Of a DNA stretch of 26,283 nt, positions 15,891 to 23,394 are shown piece by piece; positions within the stretch are counted from its first letter, which is position 1, and each line of letters starts with the position of its first letter. The position numbers were made by a program, and so were the translations under genes. Below the pieces are notes generated by a model. It was not told the origin of the DNA and ran no database searches. It saw only the letters and a list, made by a program, of their open reading frames with translations. The stretch is from contig JAAXQB010000101.1 of assembly GCA_012329085.1 (NCBI GenBank), forward strand, positions 1-26,283, given 5' to 3'. This stretch comes from Methanosarcinales archaeon. Lineage in GTDB: Archaea; Halobacteriota; Methanosarcinia; Methanosarcinales; Methanosarcinaceae.

Positions 15891-17165
15891 ATGCAACACA
15901 TAGATACTACAAAATATAATATTCACTTAAAAATAGATGCAAACGGCATTGTTGAACAGTCTGATATCGTGGGTGCTATTTTTGGACAAACTGAAGGACT
16001 TCTTGGTTCTGACCTTGATATACGCGATCTTCAAAAAACTGGAAGAATTGGTCGAATTGAAGTTGCAATCACATCAAAGATGGGGAAATCAAAAGGCACC
16101 ATCACAATTTCATCTAGTTTAAATAAAATTGAAACATCTGTACTTGCTGCTTCACTTGAAACCATAGAAAAAATTGGACCGTGCACTGCAACAGTTGAAG
16201 TGACTCGTGTTGAAGATATTCGTTCTACAAAGAGGCAACAAATTATAGATCGGGCAAAGGTTATATTGAATGAAGTATTTGATGATACCATTCCAAAATC
16301 TCAAGAAATTGCTGAAGAAATTCGTGAAGCAATTGTTATTCACGAGATTAAATATTATGGTAAAAGAAAAATTCCATGTGGGCCTACAATGGAAAGTTCA
16401 GATGATATAATAATCGTCGAAGGTCGTGCAGATGTTTTAAATCTTTTACGATATGGTATAAAAAATACAGTTAGTGTTGGTGGTACAAATGTCCCCAATG
16501 AAGTTGTACAGCTTACTAAAAAGAAAAATGCTACGGCATTTACAGATGGCGATCGTGGGGGAAAGCTTATAATAAAAGAACTTTTGCAAGTTGCAGATAT
16601 TGATTTTATTGCACGGGCACCAAGAGGAAAATCTGTTGAAGATTTAATACAAAAAGAAATTGTAAGGGCTTTACAACAAAAACAACCAATTGAACAAGTT
16701 TCTGAAGAATATGCTATAATAGAAACTGAATTGCAGCCTACGCATATAAAGCATGCACGACTTCCAAAACGAAAAGAAATTTCTAAGTTAAAAAGTCCAT
16801 TGGAAAAAGGTATCGAAGATGGAAAAATTCAAAAATTACCACCTAAACCAATTGTAGAATTTCCAAAAAACATTCCGCAAAATCAAAAATTAAAAATATA
16901 TTCAGAAAAAATAATAGGAACTTTTGGGGCAAAATTTTTAGATTCTGACAACAATATTATAAAAAAGACTTCAGTTAGAGATCTTATAAAAGTATTAAAA
17001 AAAACAGATGATGATGTAAAAAGTGTAATATTCGATGGTGTTGTCACTCAACGCATACTTGATATTGCAATGGATAAAGGTGTTGAGAATATAATTGGTG
17101 CAAAAATTGGACACATAGCAAAAACTCCAATTTCTATAAATATATCTACTGTCCATGAATTATGA
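15891..17165 (+). CDS. dnaG: Archaeal DnaG, TOPRIM primase-like protein
   Basis: 424-aa archaeal DnaG. In archaea the protein associates with the exosome as well as having primase-like activity. The conserved archaeal N-terminus includes [37 protein letters not shown] and [17 protein letters not shown] domain spans about 170-250, with E177 in IIVEGRADV and D219-G-D221 in TDGDRGG, all acidic residues intact. The C-terminal 170 residues are lysine-rich and variable, as is usual, ending in a conserved [12 protein letters not shown] block. An AAAGGAG SD at about 15875-15881 precedes ATG by 9 nt. It is a single gene with repeat units upstream. Confidence 0.94.
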   Translation: MQHIDTTKYNIHLKIDANGIVEQSDIVGAIFGQTEGLLGSDLDIRDLQKTGRIGRIEVAITSKMGKSKGTITISSSLNKIETSVLAASLETIEKIGPCTATVEVTRVEDIRSTKRQQIIDRAKVILNEVFDDTIPKSQEIAEEIREAIVIHEIKYYGKRKIPCGPTMESSDDIIIVEGRADVLNLLRYGIKNTVSVGGTNVPNEVVQLTKKKNATAFTDGDRGGKLIIKELLQVADIDFIARAPRGKSVEDLIQKEIVRALQQKQPIEQVSEEYAIIETELQPTHIKHARLPKRKEISKLKSPLEKGIEDGKIQKLPPKPIVEFPKNIPQNQKLKIYSEKIIGTFGAKFLDSDNNIIKKTSVRDLIKVLKKTDDDVKSVIFDGVVTQRILDIAMDKGVENIIGAKIGHIAKTPISINISTVHEL

Positions 17166-17643
17166 ATATTTTAGATTAAAATATTATAAATTCGTTTGTG
17201 AATTGTATATATTTTAAAATTGTAAAATTAAATATAAGGCATTTCAAACATCCATAAAGCATATATAAGAATTCATCTGTATTAAATAGCTAAATATTTA
17301 TTCATGTGAACGAGCATTTATAAATTAAGATAATGCAGGAAAATAGAAAGATAATTATCTGGGATAATACTTATCTAGAACGAAAATTAAAAATTTTCTC
17401 TTTTGTATATAATACGGATAATGCTCATTCTTTTTAAGAATGAGTTATAGAAATTTCCAATCTCTCGTGCATCTTTTCATTCAAAAAACATATATTTACA
17501 AATTATATGCAACAATAAAAAAAACTTTCATAATTAAGTTTGAATGCACTTAATTGAATTAAATGAAAATGAATTTTTAAATAAAAATTCAAATGATTTT
17601 TATAGGGAACTTAAAATATTCTTTAAAAATCATGTCAAATAAC
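17166..17643. other. dnaG/UPF0058 gap, first part
   Basis: No gene found. It contains one perfect hairpin CTCATTCTT/AAGAATGAG around TTT (17424-17444) with a degenerate AT module before it (TTTTGTATATAATACGG) and a degenerate GAAATTTCC...TCTCG module after it, so it looks like an eroded composite element. Confidence 0.5.
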
Positions 17644-17780
17644 GCTCATTCATTCTGAATGAGCTATTAAAGATTTTTTCCAACGCTCATTCTCTTTGAG
17701 ACTGAGCAAACGCTCGTTTGTTCCAAACGAGCTATCAAAAATCAAAGATTTTCTCATACGCTCGTTTGTTCCAAACGAAC
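17644..17780 (+). repeat. Four-hairpin array upstream of UPF0058 gene
   Basis: 17644-17664: GCTCATTCA/TGAATGAGC, TTC loop. 17685-17707: GCTCATTCTC/GAGACTGAGC, TTT loop, one mismatch. 17712-17732: GCTCGTTTG/CAAACGAGC, TTC loop. 17760-17780: GCTCGTTTG/CAAACGAAC, TTC loop, one mismatch. Units two and three are separated by AAAC. The other gaps are 20-27 nt and contain AAAGATTTT-type linkers. The array ends 45 nt before the start codon. Confidence 0.9.
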
Positions 17781-17811
17781 TATAAAAAAAACATTAAATT
17801 ACATATTAAAA

Positions 17812-17825
17812 AATAACGCGTTATT
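17812..17825. promoter_or_regulatory. 14-bp perfect palindrome abutting start codon
   Basis: AATAACGCGTTATT sits directly against the UPF0058 ATG at 17826. It is unrelated in sequence to the dispersed repeats and contains CGCG, rare in this DNA. Position and symmetry suit an operator, or a hairpin that would hide the start codon. No SD is present. Confidence 0.4.
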
Positions 17826-18119
17826 ATGCACAAAGATGAATTAATTCAATTACATACATTAATGGTACAGATAAGAAGATATTTTGAAAATAATGGAACT
17901 TGCCAAAGTTTTGAAGAATATGATTCCTTGTCGATTAGTCCAATGCATTTACATAGAAGCAAAGCAGAACATAAGCATGCAATTTTTGTACTTGGAAACA
18001 ATATTGCGTCAATAGTGACAGACGAGGGTGACAAAAGTGTAATTGGTCGAATATCGACACGAAGAATGCAAGAATTTATAAATAGATCAAGTAAAGAAAT
18101 TTCACAAAAATCTCATTAA
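17826..18119 (+). CDS. UPF0058 family protein
   Basis: 97-aa archaeal UPF0058 protein, a conserved small family of unknown function, sometimes annotated as metal-binding. The match is strong from the first residue (MHKDELIQLHTLMVQIRRYF) through ISPMHLHRSKAEHKHAIFVL and GNNIASIV. Conserved histidines in MHLHRSKAEHKHA could bind a metal. The C-terminal 25 residues are basic. The gene is preceded by a hairpin array and a CGCG palindrome. It converges on the acetyltransferase gene with only 5 nt between stops. Confidence 0.9.
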   Translation: MHKDELIQLHTLMVQIRRYFENNGTCQSFEEYDSLSISPMHLHRSKAEHKHAIFVLGNNIASIVTDEGDKSVIGRISTRRMQEFINRSSKEISQKSH

Positions 18120-18124
18120 TTTAA

Positions 18125-18679
18125 TTAAATATATTTTTCATCTTTTCGTATGGGCATATACCTTGTGTATATGTCATCATTACATTCATTGCTGATATAT
18201 CCATATGCATTTATTTTTTTACAAGAAATATTTTGATGTGAAAATCCATAAAATCTTTTTCTCATAAATATTCCTATTTCCCCATCAAGATAATGCCCCT
18301 TTTTAATTCTGTATAGTTCAAATCCTGCTTGCCCATATATTCGTTGTGCTTTTTTATTACTAATTCTAACTTCAAGATATACACATTTAAGGGAATTTCT
18401 GTGAAATATGCATAAGATTCTATGAAGTAATCGAACTCCAATTCTTTTATTTCTATATTCGTGTTTTACTGCAATTGAAGATATTTGTCCTTCATTTTCT
18501 GAAAAAGTATATCCTATTACATATCCAATTATATTATTCTTGTCTATTGCTACTAAAAATTCATACGCATCTATTTCGTAAAGAATATCATGAATAGATG
18601 AATTTCGTTCTTTAAATGTGTTTGATTCAATTTCTAATACGCCATTAAGATCTTCTGCTTTAAATTTCCTTATAATCAT
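18125..18679 (-). CDS. RimI-like GNAT N-acetyltransferase
   Basis: 184-aa GCN5-related acetyltransferase. The RimI/Ard1-like core covers residues 1-140: IRKFKAEDLNGVLEIE, then GYVIGYTF and the acetyl-CoA motif A strand/loop ISSIAVKHEYRNKRIGVRLL. An EVRISNKKAQRIYGQAGFEL segment follows, as in alanine-type protein N-terminal acetyltransferases, and IFMRKRF closes the core. The likely role is acetylating ribosomal or other protein N-termini with acetyl-CoA. About 40 residues beyond the usual end, with two cysteines, are not typical of RimI and I could not assign them. The motif A Q/RxxGxG is slightly altered to RNKRIG. Confidence 0.85.
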   Translation of the reverse strand: MIIRKFKAEDLNGVLEIESNTFKERNSSIHDILYEIDAYEFLVAIDKNNIIGYVIGYTFSENEGQISSIAVKHEYRNKRIGVRLLHRILCIFHRNSLKCVYLEVRISNKKAQRIYGQAGFELYRIKKGHYLDGEIGIFMRKRFYGFSHQNISCKKINAYGYISNECNDDIYTRYMPIRKDEKYI

Positions 18680-18758
18680 TTAATTTGCCTACAAATACTC
18701 ATTAATATTTATCAAAAATGTATGCTTAATATATAAAACATTCTTATGTTTTTTCATA

Positions 18759-18826
18759 GCTCATTCGGAACGAATGGGCGTAAACACGCATTCTTTTAGA
18801 ATGAGTTATTCGAATAAACGAGTGTT
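18759..18826. repeat. Hairpin units upstream of rimI-like gene
   Basis: 18759-18779: GCTCATTCG/CGAATGGGC around GAA, with one wobble. About 18788-18804: GCATTCT/AGAATGAG around TTT, imperfect. Degenerate AT and GAGAAATT modules continue to about 18920. On the minus strand the first loop is TTC and reads toward the acetyltransferase gene, 80 nt away. Confidence 0.75.
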
Positions 18827-18939
18827 GGTATACAATTTGTAGATATGTATTTCTCAAAGAGAAACATGTTCGAGAAATTATCAATAACCAATTCTCAAAA
18901 AGTGTTGGCGTTATCTCGAATAATTATATTGTATGCTTA

Positions 18940-19011
18940 CGAGAAATTAGAAATTTTTTTAACTCATTCAGAATGAATGAGTGTTTAGTATATAACTTTA
19001 TAAGTTATATA
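18940..19011 (+). repeat. Type A composite repeat (copy 2, inverted)
   Basis: CGAGAAATTAGAAATTTT, a perfect hairpin ACTCATTCA/TGAATGAGT around GAA (18962-18982), GTTT, then AGTATATAACTT / AAGTTATATA around TAT (18987-19011). This is the reverse complement of 9568-9641, with differences confined mainly to the GAGAAATT module and single bases. A further weak hairpin GCACATTCG/CAAATGTGC follows at about 19016-19036. Confidence 0.92.
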
Positions 19012-19133
19012 TAATGCACATTCGTCCCAAATGTGCTAATAAAAAAGCAAAAAGTTATTATTTTTCTATATTTGTTTTATTTTACAAAAGATAATTATAT
19101 AAAGATAGAATACAAATTTATTGCAAGTGTAGA

Positions 19134-19180
19134 AAATTTTCACATTCAATTTAGATTGTAATCGACAGAATGTGAAATTT
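19134..19180. other. Inverted repeat upstream of small membrane gene
   Basis: TTTCACATTC (19138-19147) pairs with GAATGTGAAA (19168-19177) across about 20 nt. Offset from it, TTTAGATT and AAATCTAA form an alternative pairing. This could be a structured leader or an operator. It is not a copy of the dispersed hairpins, which have 3-nt loops. Confidence 0.35.
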
Positions 19181-19267
19181 AAATCTAATTGATGTTTTCA
19201 GTGCATGTTTTATTAGTTCTATTATTAATTTTTGTAATGTACTGCCAATTAATTGTAAATCTAATAT

Positions 19268-19510
19268 GTGTCAAATACAATGACAACTGATAATAAAAAA
19301 GAAGTTAAATTCATAATAGATGCAATATCTATCGGAACTAAATTAGCATTTTCAGTAATATCGGGTGGATTCATAGGAATATTAATCAATTATTTAATAA
19401 AAAGATTATTTGGGATAGATTTATTTGCATTATTTTTAATAGTTGGATTATTTATTGGTTTTATAGGTGGCATATATTATGCATATAAAACAGCTTATGC
19501 AATTGGGTAA
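19268..19510 (+). CDS. Small two-TM membrane protein, AtpZ/AtpI-like
   Basis: 80 aa. A polar N-terminus is followed by two hydrophobic segments, about residues 26-46 (LAFSVISGGFIGILINYLI) and 50-75 (IDLFALFLIVGLFIGFIGGI). The GxxxG-rich second helix and the NYL...GxxxG...YAYK order resemble AtpZ/AtpI-type small proteins linked to ATP synthases in other organisms. There is no ATPase gene next to it, so the resemblance may be only structural. The first codon is GTG; ATG at 19280 (residue 5) is an alternative. No SD seen. Confidence 0.6.
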   Translation: MSNTMTTDNKKEVKFIIDAISIGTKLAFSVISGGFIGILINYLIKRLFGIDLFALFLIVGLFIGFIGGIYYAYKTAYAIG

Positions 19511-19612
19511 ATTTTCTAAATACATTATCTTAAAATCAAACTATTTATATCTTAACAACATTTTATTAATGTTCTATCAAAGTTTCACATATATTGGAGT
19601 TGGATTAAAATA

Positions 19613-20848
19613 ATGACTGAAAACGATTTAATAAAATCTGGAAATTTAAAAATTGAATGGGCATCCAATCATATGCCTGTTTTAGCAAATATACGAAAGC
19701 AATTTGAGCGAGAAAAACCACTTAAAGGGCGTAAAATAGCAATGGCATTACATGTCGAAGCAAAAACTGCCGTACTTGTGGAAACTTTAGCAAAAGGTGG
19801 TGCAGAAGTTGCAATTTCTGGATGTAATCCATTAAGCACACAAGACGATGTTGCAAAAGCATTGCACACAAGAGAAAATATAACTTGCGTAGCAAAATAT
19901 GGTTGCAATAATGAGGAATATTACGAAGCCATGAATAAAGTATTGGATATAAAACCAGACATTACAATAGATGATGGTGCAGATTTAATCTTTAAAATTC
20001 ATAAAGAATTTCCACAACTTTTGCCTACTTTATTAGGGGGATGTGAGGAAACTACAACTGGAATTCATAGACTTAAAGCAATGGAGCGAGATGGTGCACT
20101 TAAAATGCCTGTAATTGCAGTAAATGATGCAAAAACCAAATATCTTTTTGATAATCGTTATGGGACTGGGCAATCTTCATGGGATGGAATTATACGGACA
20201 ACGAATTTACTTGTTGCAGGTAAAAATGTCGTAGTATGTGGATATGGGTGGTGTGGTAAAGGTGTGGCACTTCGTGCAGTTGGGCTTGGAGCAAGTGTTA
20301 TTGTGACAGAAATTGATCCTGTGCGAGCACTTGAAGCACGAATGGATGGGCACAGAGTAATGAAAATGATTGATGCCGCAAAGATTGGGGATATTTTTAT
20401 GACAATTACAGGTGGGCGAGACATTTTATCCAAAGAACATTTTAAAGTAATGAAAGATGGTGCAATACTTGCAAATTCAGGACATTTCAATGTAGAAATA
20501 AATCTTGAGGAGCTTGAAGCACTTGCAACAACTGTTAGGATTGTTAGAAATAATATTAAAGAATATGTGGTTGGAAATAAGAGAATCAACATTCTTGCAG
20601 ATGGAAGACTTGTAAATCTTGCAGCAGGAGACGGACATCCTGCGGAAGTTATGGACATGAGTTTTGCAAATCAAGCACTTTGTGTAAGACATATTGCAGA
20701 AAATAAACTTGGAAATGGAGTTCATCCAGTTCCGATTGAACTTGATATGCTTGTTGCAAAGCTTAAACTTGCTTCCCTTGGTATTGATATTGATGTTGCA
20801 ACTGATACACAGGTTGAATATATGGATGGATGGGAGTGCGGAACATAA
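19613..20848 (+). CDS. ahcY: Adenosyl- (or inosyl-) homocysteine hydrolase
   Basis: 411-aa NAD-dependent S-adenosylhomocysteine hydrolase family protein, which breaks down the product of SAM-dependent methylation to homocysteine and a nucleoside. The substrate domain has SNHMPVLANIRKQF, CNPLSTQDDVAKAL and GCEETTTGIHRL. Catalytic-region residues lie in NDAKTKYLFDNRYGTGQS (171-188). A Rossmann loop GYGWCGKG follows at 210-217, then NSGHFNVEI, and the archaeal-type short C-terminus. In some methanogens the same family acts on S-inosylhomocysteine after deamination of SAH, and sequence reading alone cannot separate the two. ATG is preceded by GGAG at 19596, with a longish spacing. Confidence 0.93.
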   Translation: MTENDLIKSGNLKIEWASNHMPVLANIRKQFEREKPLKGRKIAMALHVEAKTAVLVETLAKGGAEVAISGCNPLSTQDDVAKALHTRENITCVAKYGCNNEEYYEAMNKVLDIKPDITIDDGADLIFKIHKEFPQLLPTLLGGCEETTTGIHRLKAMERDGALKMPVIAVNDAKTKYLFDNRYGTGQSSWDGIIRTTNLLVAGKNVVVCGYGWCGKGVALRAVGLGASVIVTEIDPVRALEARMDGHRVMKMIDAAKIGDIFMTITGGRDILSKEHFKVMKDGAILANSGHFNVEINLEELEALATTVRIVRNNIKEYVVGNKRINILADGRLVNLAAGDGHPAEVMDMSFANQALCVRHIAENKLGNGVHPVPIELDMLVAKLKLASLGIDIDVATDTQVEYMDGWECGT

Positions 20849-20940
20849 ATTTATTTTTCGCTCAATTTTTTTAATTATATTAATGTATATTTTTTAAGAG
20901 AATTAAAGAGAAATTAGAAATTTCTTTGAACATCATTAAC

Positions 20941-21019
20941 GCTCGTTCGTTCCGAACGAGCTCTTAAAGAGAATGAGTGTTAAGTATATAATAAACGCTC
21001 GTTCTCTATGAGAATGAGC
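20941..21019 (+). repeat. Hairpin units upstream of PhnP-like gene
   Basis: 20941-20961: GCTCGTTCG/CGAACGAGC around TTC, perfect. 20997-21019: GCTCGTTCTC/GAGAATGAGC around TAT, one G-T wobble. Between and before them lie partial GAGAAATTAGAAATTTCT (20909-20926) and AAGTATATAATAA modules. The second hairpin ends 100 nt before the downstream ATG. Confidence 0.88.
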
Positions 21020-21119
21020 TTTATAAATTATATGCAGAAATAAAATTATTTTAAATTCCCATTAAGCCTAATATTTTTTGATTATGAAAAAGATGAATTT
21101 AAAATTTTAGATATATTGT

Positions 21120-21860
21120 ATGAAAATAACACTACTTGGCACAGGTGATGCTACAGGAACTCCTGTTATTGGATGTGATTGCCCAACATGTAAAGATGCA
21201 TTAAATGGTGGTAAAAGTAAAAGATATCGTTTTTCAATACTTGTTGAATCTTATGAAGGGGCTATATTTATAGACACAGGTCCCGATCTTAAATGGCAAA
21301 TGATTGAAAACAATATAAGTCATGTAAATGGTGTGATATGGACTCATGGGCATTATGATCATTATGCAGGATTTGGGGAATTTTATAGAATTCAAAATAA
21401 TGTTGATGTTTATGGGCTTAAAAGTACAATAGATTATATTCTGGATTATCTTTATTTTTTAAAACCAATTAGGCATGATATTTTAATATATGAACAATTT
21501 GAAGTAATTGGGCTTACTTTTATTTTATTTAAAGTTAATCATCCACCATTAAAAGAATCCATTGGTGTCATGATTTTAGAAGGGGATAAAAAAGTAGTTA
21601 TTACTGGTGATTCGTGCGCTGAGTTTCCTGATAAAACGCTTGAATTAATTCAAAAGCCTGATCTTCTAATTGCGGATGGAATTGTGCCACATCCTATGAA
21701 AGTTAGAAAGCACATGAATTCTAAAGATGCGATTGATCTTGGTTTGAAAATTGGGGCAAAGAAAACAATCTTAACGCATCTTAGTCATTATTTTAAACCA
21801 CATGATCAAGCATCAAAATCACTTCCTCTTGGATATGATGGGATGGTAATTAAAATTTAA
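21120..21860 (+). CDS. PhnP-like MBL-fold phosphodiesterase
   Basis: 246-aa metallo-beta-lactamase protein of PhnP type. The family includes cyclic (ribonucleotide) phosphodiesterases. The N-terminus is LLGTGDATGTPVIGCDCPTC with C19, C21 and C24 matching the extra zinc-binding cysteines of PhnP. The core motif is T-H76-G-H78-Y-D80-H81. Further ligands are likely H at NHPPLKES, D at ITGDSC and H at LTHLSHYF. A phn (phosphonate) operon is not nearby, so a general nucleotide-processing role is more likely than phosphonate use. No SD is visible before ATG. Confidence 0.86.
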   Translation: MKITLLGTGDATGTPVIGCDCPTCKDALNGGKSKRYRFSILVESYEGAIFIDTGPDLKWQMIENNISHVNGVIWTHGHYDHYAGFGEFYRIQNNVDVYGLKSTIDYILDYLYFLKPIRHDILIYEQFEVIGLTFILFKVNHPPLKESIGVMILEGDKKVVITGDSCAEFPDKTLELIQKPDLLIADGIVPHPMKVRKHMNSKDAIDLGLKIGAKKTILTHLSHYFKPHDQASKSLPLGYDGMVIKI

Positions 21861-22179
21861 ATTGTTAGGAATTATTTTTGTAAACCATAATATTTATATG
21901 TGGTATTGTGCTTATTTATAGAATTAACTTAAATTATTTAATAAATATTAAATATTAATTGTATTATATAATTAAATTGATTTTTAAAATTATTGAATCA
22001 CAATTCTCATTCTTATAGATGTAAAAATCATATAAATTTCTATCGGAGTTTATACATTTACAAATCGTATTATTATGATTCGATTATTATTGAGTTATTA
22101 ATTAAAAATTAATTTCTACTTGCGTATACATTAAAATAAAATACTGGTAATGTTAATATCTACTATCGCAATTTAAAAA
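21861..22179. other. Gene-free stretch
   Basis: About 320 nt of A/T-rich DNA. I see no ORF, none of the dispersed hairpins and no RNA gene. The final part must carry the promoter of the methyltransferase gene. Confidence 0.4.
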
Positions 22180-22188
22180 GTGATTTAT

Positions 22189-22970
22189 ATGAAAAATACA
22201 GATGAATTTGTTAAAAGTTTTTATACAACTGATGAATATATTACTAAAAATCCCTCACTTCATGAAGAAGATACACCTTGGAAAATCAGTAAAATTATCC
22301 CTCTTGTTGATAAATTTATTGAAGATATTAATGAAAAAGAAATTAACCTATTAGATGTTGGGGGGCTGGTCTAATTCTTAATGCAGCATCCACCTATATT
22401 GAAAAAAATTATGGTGCACAAATTAATAAATTTGCATTAGATTTAAGTCCAGGGATGCTTAAAATTCAAAACGAGAGAAATGTCGACTTAAAAAAAGCTT
22501 TAAATGAAGATATTTGTAAAACTTCATTGGGTGATAAAGAAATAGATCTTACTTTAATGATTGATGTATTGGAGCATGTTCCCAATCCAACAAAAGCACT
22601 AGAAGAAGTAAAAAGAATTTCTAAATTTATTATACTTAAAGTTCCATTGGAAAACAACATTCTTCTTAATACAATGGATTTTATAACAAAAGGTAAAGTA
22701 AGACAAGAATTAATAGAAACAGTTGGTCATATTAATGTTTATAATTTTAATAAACTTAATTATGAAATAGAAAAACATGCTGGTTATGTATTAGATTCAT
22801 ATTATACAAATGTGTTTGATTATGTTAAAAATTCAGAACATTATAAAAATAAGATGAGCACGCGATTTAAACTAATGAATTTCGTTGCTGGACATACATT
22901 TAAGGCGTCACCCAAATTGAGTTCTATTGTGTTTTCTGATTTCGCTATGATTTTGGTTAAATGCTATTAA
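22189..22970 (+). pseudogene. SAM-dependent methyltransferase, frameshifted
   Basis: Two adjacent frames encode parts of one class I methyltransferase. The first runs from ATG 22189 (MKNTDEFVKSFYTTDEYI) to NLLDVGG and stops in TAA at 22372-22374. The other frame continues with GAGLILNAAS, then FALDLSPGML, DLTLMIDVLEHVPNP and a C-terminal half ending at 22970. DVGGGAG is SAM motif I. The break falls in a G6 run (22360-22365). One more G would give a single 260-aa protein in which every motif is in order. No other damage is seen. The alternative GTG start at 22180 overlaps the SD-like GTGAT. It could be a real frameshift, a sequencing error or slippage. The substrate is unknown. Confidence 0.8.
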
Positions 22971-23205
22971 GAAATACATGCTTGTCAAAATTTAAACGAA
23001 CCACGCAATGTATAAATATAAAAATTAAATATCTTCTTAAACCATTCTTAAAGAATATGTATTATATATACCAATTCAAATTACATACAATTTAAAAAAA
23101 ACAAACAAATATGGAATGATATTATTTTTCAATATATTGCAATCATTTTAAGTAAATAATAAAATTTATTTCACATATTCGAGATAACGCTCATTCGTTC
23201 GAATA
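22971..23205. other. Start of gap before ppdK
   Basis: No gene seen. It ends in a truncated hairpin unit (ATTCG/CGAAT, about 23193-23204) at the beginning of the large array. Confidence 0.4.
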
Positions 23206-23344
23206 ACTCATTCTGAAAGAATGAGTGTTTACGCTCATTTGTCCCAAATGAGCAAACGCTTGTTCATTCTGAACAAGCTATCAAAGATTTTCTTAAACTC
23301 ATTCTGAAAGAATGAGTGATTACGCTCATTCGTTCCGAACGAGC
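23206..23344 (+). repeat. Five-hairpin array upstream of ppdK
   Basis: 23206-23226: ACTCATTCT/AGAATGAGT, GAA loop. 23233-23253: GCTCATTTG/CAAATGAGC, TCC loop. 23258-23278: GCTTGTTCA/TGAACAAGC, TTC loop. 23297-23317: ACTCATTCT/AGAATGAGT, GAA loop. 23324-23344: GCTCATTCG/CGAACGAGC, TTC loop, one mismatch. Units two and three are AAAC-spaced. Units one-two and four-five have 6-nt spacers; the TATCAAAGATTTTCTT linker lies between three and four. Four different stem sequences occur within 140 nt. It ends 50 nt before the ppdK start. Confidence 0.92.
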
Positions 23345-23394
23345 TATTAAAAATATATTAATAATAATAAATACTCAATTATTAGAGAAAACAT

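Noticed and set aside
15890..17165. Replication origin next to dnaG or the RPA-like gene
   Set aside because: No orc1/cdc6 gene and no G-rich origin-recognition-box inverted repeats were seen nearby.
20158..20658. 166-codon open frame antisense to ahcY
   Set aside because: A mirror frame of a strongly conserved gene; low-complexity Ser/Thr/Pro-rich translation typical of antisense shadows. The same applies to the 168-codon frame opposite ppdK (24519-25025).
23206..23344. CRISPR array reading of the hairpin clusters
   Set aside because: Spacers are 4 to about 27 nt and are themselves repeated, units vary in sequence, and no cas genes are present.
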